The notes under the pieces are model-generated. The model did not search any database. It saw only the letters and a list, made by a program, of their open reading frames with translations, and was not told the origin of the DNA. From Euzebyaceae bacterium (lineage in GTDB: Bacteria; Actinomycetota; Nitriliruptoria; Euzebyales; Egibacteraceae), in contig JACCXR010000312.1 in the NCBI GenBank assembly GCA_013696915.1, positions 1 through 9,621 of the forward strand: a stretch of 9,621 bases of DNA, read 5' to 3'. Position 1 is the stretch's first letter, and each line of letters opens with the position of its first letter. Both the position numbers and the translations under genes were made by a program. Positions 1 to 5,657 of the stretch are shown in pieces.

Positions 1-394
1 CGACCGAGCGGAACAGGGCGGCGTCCTCGACCCCTGCGTAGACCGTGTCCGGGTCCGTCAGCGACGGCTCGAGATGCCAGACGCGCGCGAATTCCCACGG
101 GTGCGGCGTGCCGTCGTACCACTGGTGGGTTCCGGGGACGCCGTCGTAGGTGAACTGGTTGTCCACCGGCGTCCACGTCGTGCCACCGTCGTCGGAGCGC
201 TGGATCAGCTGCCCGAACCAGCCGGTCGACTGCGACGCGTACAGCCGCTCCTGGTCAGCGGGTGATCCCTTGACGTGGTAGATCTCCCAGCCAGCGAAGT
301 GCGGACCGCTGACGTCCCAGCTGGCGCGTTTCCCGTCCGACGTCAGGACGAACGCGCCCTTGCGTGTACCGACCAGCACCCGAACCCCGCTCAT
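1..394 (-). CDS. BNR/Asp-box beta-propeller protein (sialidase/VPS10-like), 3' end missing
   Basis: The reading frame opens at ATG 394-392 and stays open to the left edge, giving 131 codons without a stop, so the C-terminal part lies outside the window. An AAAGGAG SD (400-406) sits 5 nt before the ATG and fixes the start. The N-terminus MSGVRVLVGTRKGAFVL is a typical first propeller strand, and residues 67-74 (SDDGGTTW) match the Asp-box S-x-D-x-G-x-T-W exactly. A second repeat appears to begin near residue 115 (DPDTVYAG). There is no signal peptide, so the product is probably cytoplasmic. Such proteins are often auto-annotated as exo-alpha-sialidase or glycosyl hydrolase, but the Asp-box only marks the fold. 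No sialidase active-site motif can be judged from this fragment, and I assign no activity. It lies 99 nt downstream of a VOC gene on the same strand and may be co-transcribed with it. Confidence 0.85.
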   Translation of the reverse strand, partial: MSGVRVLVGTRKGAFVLTSDGKRASWDVSGPHFAGWEIYHVKGSPADQERLYASQSTGWFGQLIQRSDDGGTTWTPVDNQFTYDGVPGTHQWYDGTPHPWEFARVWHLEPSLTDPDTVYAGVEDAALFRSV

Positions 395-420
395 GCGTGC
401 TCCTTTCCGAGCTTTGGCGG

Positions 421-481
421 CCGCGATGATCTCCAGCGCCGCTGGTTGAGACCGCGCATCGGGCCGAAACTCATCGCGGTC
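421..481 (-). other. Cluster of competing inverted repeats between two minus-strand genes
   Basis: Three stems can be read in the 99-nt gap between the VOC gene and the BNR gene. CCGCGATGA (421-429) is a perfect complement of TCATCGCGG (471-479). GACCGCG (450-456) is a perfect complement of CGCGGTC (475-481), with two more base pairs beyond a bulged C. CCAGCG-C-CGCTGG (433-445) is a short palindrome. The first two use overlapping 3' arms, so they exclude each other. No T-tract follows on either strand. The region may be a leader or intercistronic RNA structure, or it may be a chance product of high GC content. Confidence 0.35.
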
Positions 482-493
482 CTGAGGACGGCG

Positions 494-880
494 TCAGAGG
501 TTGTACGCGGGCGGATGCTTGGGCTGGTAGAGCATCATCTCGCCCGCACCGGGGACCTTCAGCACCGTGGTCAGACCGAATCCGTCGTCCCTGATGTCGC
601 GCGTGAACTCTGCGCCCCTGGCCCTCAGCTCTGCGACGGTCTGTTGGATGTCGTCGCATATGAGAGTGATCTCGTGGTGTTCGTTGGTCGACCAGGTCTC
701 GCCGCCGTGCTCTTCGCGGGTCGGGTGCACGCCGAGTTCGGAGGGTCCGGTCTTGAAGATGCGCCAGCCGCCGGCCTCGACGTGAGGCCAGCCGAGCACA
801 TCTCGGAAGAACGCCCTGGCAGCCTCGGCATCGTCGGCGTAGACCAGTGTGTGGACGGCGGTGATCACGCTCGCCAGCAT
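494..880 (-). CDS. VOC superfamily (glyoxalase/bleomycin-resistance fold) protein
   Basis: This is a 128-residue single-unit vicinal-oxygen-chelate protein. The N-terminus ITAVHTLVYADDAEAARAFF is the classic beta-strand plus helix start of the fold. ETWSTNEHHEITLICDD (61-77) is the central strand pair, and GEMMLYQPKHP (113-123) is the terminal strand common in actinobacterial VOC proteins. Likely metal ligands are H10, H69 or E70, and E114. Two betaalphabetabetabeta modules in one chain and dimer formation are usual for the family. The substrate cannot be deduced, since VOC members include isomerases, dioxygenases, epimerases and antibiotic-binding proteins. The ATG at 880-878 was chosen because homology-like sequence begins right after it. 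No good SD lies at normal distance (a GGGAGGA is about 20 nt away), and the frame stays open upstream without matching the family. The BNR gene follows on the same strand. Confidence 0.85.
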   Translation of the reverse strand: MLASVITAVHTLVYADDAEAARAFFRDVLGWPHVEAGGWRIFKTGPSELGVHPTREEHGGETWSTNEHHEITLICDDIQQTVAELRARGAEFTRDIRDDGFGLTTVLKVPGAGEMMLYQPKHPPAYNL

Positions 881-1180
881 AGAGGCGTGTGCCGTTGAAG
901 GGTCCTCCCGGGGGATCAAAGCCACCACGGCGGGCCGCTTCAGCAGTTTGCAGTCAGATCCGAATGCCCCTGCCGTCCTGCTGGCCGCTCGCGCTCGCCT
1001 CGATCCCCATGGTCGCGGTCCTCGCCACACACCGCCACGCCTGACTCGATCCCTTGCTTGGAGAGAAGTGTCCCTGCGCACATCGTGCCGTGTCTATGCG
1101 ATGCGATGGGGGGTGAGATCCGCCGCATGGCCGCCTCGGGCGGTCGGACGCGGACCGGCCGGGGACATACGATCGCTGGC
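881..1180. other. 300-base divergent intergenic region
   Basis: This gap lies between the divergent VOC genes. I see no RNA gene and no credible small coding frame. The frames that cross it are low-quality upstream extensions of the two flanking genes. A 5-bp hairpin, CCGCC-tcg-GGCGG (1131-1143), sits just before the plus-strand promoter candidate. A stutter of ATGCG occurs at about 1096-1107. No clear promoter for the minus-strand gene can be picked out. Confidence 0.6.
1145..1173 (+). promoter_or_regulatory. Candidate leaderless promoter of the plus-strand VOC gene
   Basis: TACGAT (1168-1173) fits the TAnnnT -10 consensus. It is separated by 17 nt from CGGACG (1145-1150), which keeps the central GAC of the TTGACA -35 box. 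The ATG starts only 7 nt after the -10 box, which would put transcription start on or next to the A of the start codon. No SD precedes this ATG, which agrees with a leaderless mRNA, a common arrangement in actinobacteria. Confidence 0.5.
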
Positions 1181-1570
1181 ATGGCGGACACGGAGACGGG
1201 CGTCGACGACCTGCACCTCGCCACGGTCGTGATCAACGTGAGCGACATGGAGCGGGCCGTCCGGTTCTGGAACGCCGCGCTCGGCTACCGGCAACGGGAG
1301 AGCGAATGGGGCCCGACGTTCATGATGCTGGTGCACCCCAAGGGAACGAGACTCCCGGTCTCGTTGCAGCTCACCGACACGGACCCGATGGAGCCGGTCC
1401 GCGTGCACCTGGACCTCTACACCTCCGAGCAGGCGCGGCACGTCAAGCGGCTGGTCGAGCTGGGTGCCACTCGCGTCGACGACTGGCCCTATCCCGAGGA
1501 TGCCGACTTCATCGTGCTGCGCGACCCTGACGGCAACGAATTCTGCGTCATCGACCACGCGGAACTGTAG
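1181..1570 (+). CDS. VOC superfamily glyoxalase-like protein
   Basis: The product is a 129-residue glyoxalase-like protein. Recognisable elements are LATVVINVSDMERAVRFWNA (13-32, first strand and helix), RVHLDLYTSEQARHVKRLVE (74-93) and RDPDGNEFCVID (114-125). It resembles the small 'Glyoxalase_6' type. H76 and E120 are at ligand positions, but the usual first-strand histidine is replaced by Val/Ile (VVINV), so metal binding may differ from true glyoxalase I. The function is unknown and the substrate cannot be inferred. ATG 1181 was chosen over an in-frame ATG at 1058 because the family begins here and a -10 box lies 7 nt upstream. The gene diverges from the other VOC gene and shares only low similarity with it, so this is not a recent tandem duplication. 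It converges with the Fe-S carrier gene, with 31 nt between the stops. Confidence 0.88.
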   Translation: MADTETGVDDLHLATVVINVSDMERAVRFWNAALGYRQRESEWGPTFMMLVHPKGTRLPVSLQLTDTDPMEPVRVHLDLYTSEQARHVKRLVELGATRVDDWPYPEDADFIVLRDPDGNEFCVIDHAEL

Positions 1571-1582
1571 GCCGCTCAGCCT

Positions 1583-1596
1583 GCCGCGGCCGCGGC
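1583..1596. terminator. GC-only palindrome between convergent genes, possible weak terminator
   Basis: A perfect 14-bp palindrome (GCCGCGGCCGCGGC) fills most of the 31-nt gap between two convergent stop codons. Its location suits a bidirectional terminator stem. There is no T-run on either side and no loop beyond the palindrome centre, so intrinsic termination is unproven. Confidence 0.2.
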
Positions 1597-1601
1597 CCCG
1601 A

Positions 1602-1973
1602 CTAGTGGAAGCTGTCGCCGCAGGCGCAGGTGTTCTGGGCGTTGGGGTTGTTGATCGCGAAACCCGCGCCCTGCAGGCTGTCGACCCAGTCGATCTCGGT
1701 GCCGCGGAGGTAGGGCGCCGACATCTTGTCGACGCGCACGGGGACGCCCTGGAGGTCGGCAGCGACGTCGCCGTCCAGCTGCCGGTCGTCGAAGAACAGG
1801 GCGTAGCGCATGCCCGAGCAGCCGCCCGGCTGGACGGCCACGCGCAGGGCCACTCCCTCGGTGTTCTCCTCGCGGGCCATCAGCTCCTTGACCTTCGTGG
1901 CCGCCGAGTCGGTCAGCAGGATCGGCCCGTCGTCGGTCTTGGTCTCGGTCGCGGTGGTGGTCGCGTCGCTCAT
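1602..1973 (-). CDS. erpA: A-type iron-sulfur cluster carrier (ErpA/IscA/HesB type)
   Basis: This 123-residue protein holds and passes on Fe-S clusters to apo-enzymes in the cytoplasm. The three invariant cysteines of the family are present: C52 in QPGGCSGMRY, and C116 and C118 in NTCACGDSF, giving C-x63-C-x-C. The core starts at ILLTDSAATKVKELM (18-32). The first ~16 residues are a Thr/Asp-rich tail, variable in the family. Length is normal for the family (105-125). The ATG at 1973-1971 has a GAGG SD 7 nt upstream. A TACAAT box (2044-2039 on this strand) about 60 nt before the ATG suggests its own promoter, so it need not depend on the vapBC transcript. NadA, encoded about 2.5 kb away, is a [4Fe-4S] enzyme and a plausible client (inference). 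The symbol is by family; erpA and iscA cannot be told apart here. Confidence 0.92.
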   Translation of the reverse strand: MSDATTTATETKTDDGPILLTDSAATKVKELMAREENTEGVALRVAVQPGGCSGMRYALFFDDRQLDGDVAADLQGVPVRVDKMSAPYLRGTEIDWVDSLQGAGFAINNPNAQNTCACGDSFH

Positions 1974-2038
1974 CAGGAAACCTCAGCTTGTCGCTGGCTC
2001 GCCGAAACGCGGGGCAGTGGGCGCTTCGCTCGGCGCCG

Positions 2039-2075
2039 ATTGTACCCGCACCCGTCGCCGCGGGCCCGACGGCGA
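2039..2075 (-). promoter_or_regulatory. Candidate promoter and inverted repeat upstream of the Fe-S carrier gene
   Basis: TACAAT on the minus strand (2044-2039) matches five of six bases of the sigma-70-type -10 consensus. An interrupted inverted repeat, TCGCCG CGGG / CCCG A CGGCGA (2055-2075), has 10-bp arms broken by one bulged A and covers the -35 region. It could be an operator, but GC bias makes such repeats common. No clear TTGACA box is visible at normal spacing. Confidence 0.4.
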
Positions 2076-2124
2076 TCCTGTCGGTGTCGCCGAGCCGCGA
2101 GCGCGCCGCATCCCTGCGGAGCGG

Positions 2125-2517
2125 TCAGCCGCCGACCGGCCAATGCTCGACGGTCAGCTCGGGCATGGGGAAGTGCCGCGGGTTACCGGTGGCCAGCCGG
2201 CCGCCGGCGCGCGCGGCGGCCGCGGCGACCAGGCAGTCCGACTGGCTGAGCGTGATGCCGCGGGCGGCATGGTCCCGGCGCCACGCCCCTGCCCGGGCGC
2301 CCTCGCCACGCGCGAGCGGGACGACGGGCAGCCCCCGCAGGAACCTCTCGGCCGCTGCCACCTCCGGCGGTCGGAGACCGCGGACGACCTCCTCGACGTT
2401 GATCGCGCAGACGACCGGCGCGTCACCGCGGCGGTGCAGATCGCTGAGCCGGCCGACGGCCGGGCGGCCGCGCAGGACGTCGATGAGCACGGTCGTGTCG
2501 AGGAGGACGACCGCCAC
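2125..2517 (-). CDS. vapC: VapC-type PIN-domain ribonuclease toxin
   Basis: The product is a 130-residue PIN-domain protein, the expected size for a VapC toxin. VapC proteins are Mg2+-dependent endoribonucleases that cut tRNA, rRNA or mRNA when not bound by their antitoxin. Acidic active-site residues are visible: D7 in LLDTTVLID, E42 (or E43) in INVEEVVRG, and D94 in LSQSDCLVAA. The fourth position falls in LATGNPRHFP (109-118). There the Asp of the usual TxNxxDF motif is His115, and N112 is kept; this variant is common in the family. The start is GTG (2517-2515), overlapping the antitoxin stop by one base (TAGTG), which implies translational coupling. The RNA target cannot be predicted. Confidence 0.93.
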   Translation of the reverse strand: MAVVLLDTTVLIDVLRGRPAVGRLSDLHRRGDAPVVCAINVEEVVRGLRPPEVAAAERFLRGLPVVPLARGEGARAGAWRRDHAARGITLSQSDCLVAAAAARAGGRLATGNPRHFPMPELTVEHWPVGG

Positions 2518-2756
2518 TACCCGACCCGGCCGCCGTCACCGAACCGCTGGTCGCGCACCCAGGCCGCCGCGTCCTCGTCCCAGTCGTGACCGTCATCGGC
2601 GATGGCGCCGAATCCACTCTCGATGTCCTCCCACCGCTGCTCGTCGGTGAGCACACGCCGGACCGCCGCGGCGATGAACCGGCTCCGACCCCGGTGTCCC
2701 ACGCGGCGATCGAGGTCGGCCACGAGATCGTCCTCCAGCGTTATGTGCACCCGCAT
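2517..2756 (-). CDS. vapB: VapB-type ribbon-helix-helix antitoxin
   Basis: This 79-residue protein lies directly upstream of vapC. The N-terminus MRVHITLEDDLVADLDRRVG is a ribbon-helix-helix strand and first helix, and GRSRFIAAAVRRVLTDEQRW (24-43) is the second helix. That fold binds DNA as a dimer and represses the operon. The acidic C-terminal half (EDIESGFGAIADDGHDWDED and on) is the typical flexible segment that wraps the toxin. ATG 2756-2754 is preferred. An in-frame GTG two codons earlier (2762) is an alternative, making 81 residues. There is no SD. A TAAGTT box (2768-2763, minus strand) ends 6 nt before the ATG, suggesting a leaderless transcript. The gene lies 37 nt after the ybaK stop. 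Confidence 0.88.
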   Translation of the reverse strand: MRVHITLEDDLVADLDRRVGHRGRSRFIAAAVRRVLTDEQRWEDIESGFGAIADDGHDWDEDAAAWVRDQRFGDGGRVG

Positions 2757-2762
2757 GGCCAC

Positions 2763-2768
2763 AACTTA
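2763..2768 (-). promoter_or_regulatory. Candidate -10 box of the vapBC operon (leaderless)
   Basis: On the minus strand TAAGTT (TAnnnT) lies 6 nt before the vapB ATG, and no SD is present. Transcription would begin at or next to the start codon. No good -35 box is seen 16-18 nt upstream, so the call is tentative. Confidence 0.35.
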
Positions 2769-2793
2769 GCACACGCGAGATGGCCGGGACGGC

Positions 2794-3270
2794 CTACTCC
2801 GCGACGTCGGCCACGCGAGCGCCGGTGGCCTCGAGCAGCGCGCGCGGCTCGATCGGGAAGACCGTGTCCGGCGTGCCCGCGGCGGCCCACAGCACCGGGA
2901 GGGCCAGCAGGTCCTCGTCGAGCAGCATCGTCAGCGGCTGCGGATGGCCGAACGGCGCGGTGCCGCCGATGGCGTAGCCCGTCGCCGCCTTTGCCTCCTC
3001 CGCGGTGGCGCGCCGGACCGCGTCCGCGCCGAGGACGCCCGCGACCTTGGTGTAGTCGACCCTGTTCGCTCCGCTCGTGAGCACGACCAGCGGGACGTCG
3101 TCGCCGACGAGGACGATGCTCTTGGCGATCGCCGCGACCGGGCAGCCGATCGCCGCGGCGGCGTCGGCCGCCGTCCGGGTGCCTTCCGGGAACCGCCTGA
3201 CCGCGATCGACACGCCCGCGGCGGCGGCCGCCTCCACCACCCGGCGGGTGCTCGCGCCCAGCGCGGTCAC
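2794..3270 (-). CDS. YbaK/EbsC-family aminoacyl-tRNA deacylase
   Basis: This 158-residue single-domain protein belongs to the YbaK/ProX/INS-like group, which hydrolyses mischarged tRNAs in trans (for example Cys- or Ala-tRNA(Pro)). Key family features are K50 in AAIAKSIVLV (the catalytic-site Lys), SGANRVDYTKVA (66-77) and GYAIGGTAPFGHPQPLTML (98-116), the conserved glycine-rich loop with PFGH. Which tRNA is edited cannot be told without a profile comparison. GTG at 3270-3268 is the start. It overlaps the TGA stop of the glycerate kinase gene (GTGA, 4 nt), a standard coupled arrangement that decides among possible starts. The frame stays open far upstream only because it shadows the kinase gene. 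There is no functional link to glycerate kinase that I know of. Confidence 0.9.
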   Translation of the reverse strand: MTALGASTRRVVEAAAAAGVSIAVRRFPEGTRTAADAAAAIGCPVAAIAKSIVLVGDDVPLVVLTSGANRVDYTKVAGVLGADAVRRATAEEAKAATGYAIGGTAPFGHPQPLTMLLDEDLLALPVLWAAAGTPDTVFPIEPRALLEATGARVADVAE

Positions 3271-4370
3271 CGCGGCCCTGAGACGAGTTCGGCGATTCGC
3301 TCGGCGAACCGCTCGGCACGTTCGGCCACAAGGGCGGCCGCCCGCGGCAGGCCCTGCGGCCCGAGCGCCGCCACGCCGTCGAAGGCCGCGCCCGCGCCGT
3401 CCTCCACGCGGCCGGCGATGGCGAGCACCGTGGCCCCGTGTGCGCGGGCGCGCTCGGCGACGTGGGCGGGGACCTTCCCGCGGGCGGTCTGCCGATCGAG
3501 CGCCCCCTCCCCCGTCACGACCACCGACGCGCCCGCCAGCGCGGTGTCCAGGCCGACGAGGCCGCCCACGACGCCGGCGCCCGGAAGGATGCGGGCGCCG
3601 CAGAACGCCGCGAGCGCGAAGCCGAGCCCGCCGCCGGCGCCCGCGCCGGCGAGGTCGCGCCACGGCCCGCCCGGCAGGTCGCGCTCCGCCACGTCGGCCA
3701 TGACCGCCAGCGTCGCCTCGAGCAGCGGCAGGTCGTCCGGCCGCGCCCCCTTCTGCGGCGCGAACATCGCGGCGGCGCCGTCGCTGCCGAGCAGGGGATT
3801 CGTCACGTCGCTCGCGACGACGACGCGGCCCGCCGGCGCCGGCCGCGCCACGATGCGGTCGAGGTCCGCAACGAAGCGGGCGCCGACCTTGACGCCGTTG
3901 CCGTCCCCCCGCAGCAGCCGGTGGCCCAACGCGATCGCCATGCCGGCGCCGCCATCGACCGTGGCGGTCCCGCCGAGCCCGACCACGACGTTGGCGGCCT
4001 CCGTGAGGACCGCCGACAGCAGCTGCCCGACCCCGTAGCTGGTCGCGGCCAGGGGATCGCGTTCGTCGGGGGCCAGCCGGTCGAGGCCGCACGCCTGGGC
4101 CGCCTCGACGAGCGCGCGGCCGTCAGGCAGGCGCAGCCACGCGGCCGTCACGGCCCGGCCACGGGCGTCGGCGACCTCCATGCCGACCCGGACGCACCCG
4201 GGGACGGCGGCCTCGACGACGTCGATCGTGCCGGGGCCGCCGTCGGCCATCGGCACGGCGACGACCCGGTCATGGGGCCGGGCACGCGTCCATCCGGCCG
4301 CCATGGCCTCCGCCGCGTCCGCCGCCGACAGCGTGCCGGCGAACTTGTCCGGGGCGAGGACGACCTTCAC
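3267..4370 (-). CDS. glxK: Glycerate kinase (GK-II / GlxK-GarK family)
   Basis: The enzyme phosphorylates D-glycerate with ATP, usually to 2-phosphoglycerate in this family, and so feeds glyoxylate- or serine-derived glycerate into glycolysis. From the GTG start the protein has 367 residues, close to the usual 370-380. Conserved blocks are VVLAPDKFAGTLSA (3-16), MADGGPGTID (41-50), GLGGTATVDGGAGMAIALG (131-149), ASDVTNPLLG (186-195), FAPQKGARPDD (203-213) and VTGEGALDRQTARGKVP (285-301). The GPG in block two replaces the GEG of the enterobacterial enzymes and, from memory, is usual in actinobacterial members. GTG 4370 was chosen because VKVVLAPD is the family N-terminus. An ATG at 4463 would add 31 unrelated residues and place the start upstream of the nadA operator. 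No SD is seen, and a weak CAGACT box lies 7 nt before the GTG. The gene overlaps ybaK by 4 nt and diverges from nadA. Confidence 0.92.
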   Translation of the reverse strand: MKVVLAPDKFAGTLSAADAAEAMAAGWTRARPHDRVVAVPMADGGPGTIDVVEAAVPGCVRVGMEVADARGRAVTAAWLRLPDGRALVEAAQACGLDRLAPDERDPLAATSYGVGQLLSAVLTEAANVVVGLGGTATVDGGAGMAIALGHRLLRGDGNGVKVGARFVADLDRIVARPAPAGRVVVASDVTNPLLGSDGAAAMFAPQKGARPDDLPLLEATLAVMADVAERDLPGGPWRDLAGAGAGGGLGFALAAFCGARILPGAGVVGGLVGLDTALAGASVVVTGEGALDRQTARGKVPAHVAERARAHGATVLAIAGRVEDGAGAAFDGVAALGPQGLPRAAALVAERAERFAERIAELVSGPR

Positions 4371-4427
4371 CGCCGGGAGTCTGCCAGACGCCGTCGCCGT
4401 GGCCGGTGGCGTGGTAGCCTGGGCGCC

Positions 4428-4452
4428 AGTAAGTGTCCGTTGGACACTAACT
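4428..4452. promoter_or_regulatory. 25-bp inverted repeat, probable repressor operator of nadA
   Basis: The core is AGTGTCC (4432-4438), GTT, GGACACT (4442-4448): perfect 7-bp arms. After one mismatch (A4431/A4449) the symmetry continues with AGT (4428-4430) and ACT (4450-4452), so 10 of 11 arm positions pair. It stands out by its moderate AT content in a GC-rich background. It lies 41-65 nt before the nadA ATG. It would sit just after a possible -10 TAGCCT (4415-4420), or cover the -35 TTGGAC (4440-4445) of an alternative promoter whose -10 is TGCAGT (4463-4468, 17-nt spacer). Repression would work in either case. In actinobacteria nadA is a known target of the Nudix-related repressor NrtR, and the symmetry also suits a TetR-family dimer. 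I cannot decide between them from sequence alone. Confidence 0.65.
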
Positions 4453-4492
4453 GCTTGGACCATGCAGTGCGAAGCGCCGGGAAGGGCACGCG

Positions 4493-5656
4493 ATGATCCA
4501 GCCCACGAGCCTCCGCGACGCCGCCGCGACCACGCCCCTGCTCCTGATGGGCCGCCGCGCCGATCCGTCCAGTGAGCGCGGGACCGTCTGTCCCGGCACC
4601 GTGCCCGATCCGGCCGACCCGAACCTGGTCGAGCGCGCGCGTGCGGCGAAGAACGCCTTGGGCGACGAGGTCTTCGTGCTCGGCCACCACTACCAGCGCG
4701 ACGAGGTCATCCAGTTCGCCGACGCCCGCGGCGACAGCTTCGCACTCGCCAGGGACGCCGCGGCGAGCGCGGCCCCCCACCTCGTGTTCTGCGGGGTGCA
4801 CTTCATGGCCGAGACGGCCGACATCCTCACCCCGCCCGAGGTCGCGGTGATCCTGCCGGACATGGCCGCAGGGTGCTCGATGGCGGACATGGCCGAGATC
4901 GGGCAGGTCGAGGCCGCGTGGGCCGATCTGTCCGCCGCCGGCTGCGATGCCGTCGTCCCGCTCACCTACATGAACTCCTCCGCGGCGATCAAGGCGTTCA
5001 CCGGCCGCCGCGGCGGCGCGGTGTGCACCTCGTCGAATGCAGAGCGCGCGCTGCGGTGGGCGTTCGGCGGCGGGGAGCAGGTGCTGTTCCTCCCCGACCA
5101 GCACCTCGGGCGGAACACCGCGGTGCGGTCGCTCGGCCTCGGACTGGACGACTGCGTCGTCTACGACCCCCGCCGGACCGGCGGCGGCGTCTCGCCCGAG
5201 GCGCTCCGGGCCGCGGCCGTGGTCCTGTGGAAGGGCCACTGCAGCGTGCACGGCACCTTCACCGAGGGCCACGTCCGCACGGTCCGTGAGCGGGTCCCCG
5301 GCGTGCGTGTCCTCGTGCACCCCGAGTGCCGGCACGAGGTGGTGCTGGGCGCCGACCTCGTCGGGTCCACCGAGTTCATCATCGACACGGTCCGCCGGGC
5401 GCCGGCAGGCTCGGCGTGGGCGATCGGCACCGAGCTCAACCTCGTCGGGCGCCTGGCCCAGGAGCACCCGGACCAGACGATCGTCTTCCTGAACGAGGCG
5501 GTCTGCTTCTGCGCGACGATGGGCCGCATCGACCTGCCCCACCTCGTGTGGGCGCTCGAGGAACTGGTGGCCGGCCGCGTCGTGAACCGCATCCGGGTGG
5601 ACGACGACACCGCCGACTGGGCCCGCGTGGCGCTCGACCGGATGCTGGCCCTGTAG
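4493..5656 (+). CDS. nadA: Quinolinate synthase (NadA), long form
   Basis: NadA condenses iminoaspartate with dihydroxyacetone phosphate to give quinolinate, a step of de novo NAD synthesis in the cytoplasm. The product has 387 residues, matching the longer NadA type of Bacillus and actinobacteria rather than the shorter E. coli type. Signature blocks are VLGHHYQRDEVIQFAD (62-77), MAAGCSMADM (124-133), PLTYMNSSAAIKAF (156-169), CTSSNAE (178-184), LWKGHCSVHG (245-254), VHPECRHEVV (275-284), STEFIID (292-298) and GTELNLV (312-318). Likely [4Fe-4S] ligands are C128, C250 and one of C338/C340 in NEAVCFCATM. C279 is conserved in the long type but is not expected to bind the cluster. ATG 4493 has a GAAGGG SD 6 nt upstream. 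The first ~40 residues are variable. The gene stands alone: nadB and nadC are not adjacent. It ends 1 nt from the convergent gcvT stop. Confidence 0.96.
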   Translation: MIQPTSLRDAAATTPLLLMGRRADPSSERGTVCPGTVPDPADPNLVERARAAKNALGDEVFVLGHHYQRDEVIQFADARGDSFALARDAAASAAPHLVFCGVHFMAETADILTPPEVAVILPDMAAGCSMADMAEIGQVEAAWADLSAAGCDAVVPLTYMNSSAAIKAFTGRRGGAVCTSSNAERALRWAFGGGEQVLFLPDQHLGRNTAVRSLGLGLDDCVVYDPRRTGGGVSPEALRAAAVVLWKGHCSVHGTFTEGHVRTVRERVPGVRVLVHPECRHEVVLGADLVGSTEFIIDTVRRAPAGSAWAIGTELNLVGRLAQEHPDQTIVFLNEAVCFCATMGRIDLPHLVWALEELVAGRVVNRIRVDDDTADWARVALDRMLAL

Positions 5657-5657
5657 G

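Noticed and set aside
1..394. Naming the first gene a sialidase
   Set aside because: Asp-boxes occur in many propeller proteins, and no sialidase catalytic residues can be seen in the fragment.
1058..1180. Upstream extension of the plus-strand VOC gene
   Set aside because: The added 41 residues do not match the fold, and the -10 box and -35 candidate lie inside this part.
494..1570. The two VOC genes as a recent duplication or a two-gene detoxification system
   Set aside because: They share little sequence beyond the fold, are transcribed divergently, and have different ligand patterns.
3271..4092. Long Arg-rich open frame continuous with ybaK
   Set aside because: It is an out-of-frame shadow of the glycerate kinase gene, produced by GC-rich codons. 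The GTGA overlap marks the true ybaK start.
2794..4370. Fusion of YbaK and glycerate kinase
   Set aside because: The two are in different frames with a 4-nt overlap and a clear stop codon, so they are separate proteins.
4371..4463. Upstream extension of the glycerate kinase gene to ATG 4463
   Set aside because: The added 31 residues do not resemble the family, whose N-terminus starts at KVVLAPD, and the start would lie upstream of the nadA operator palindrome.
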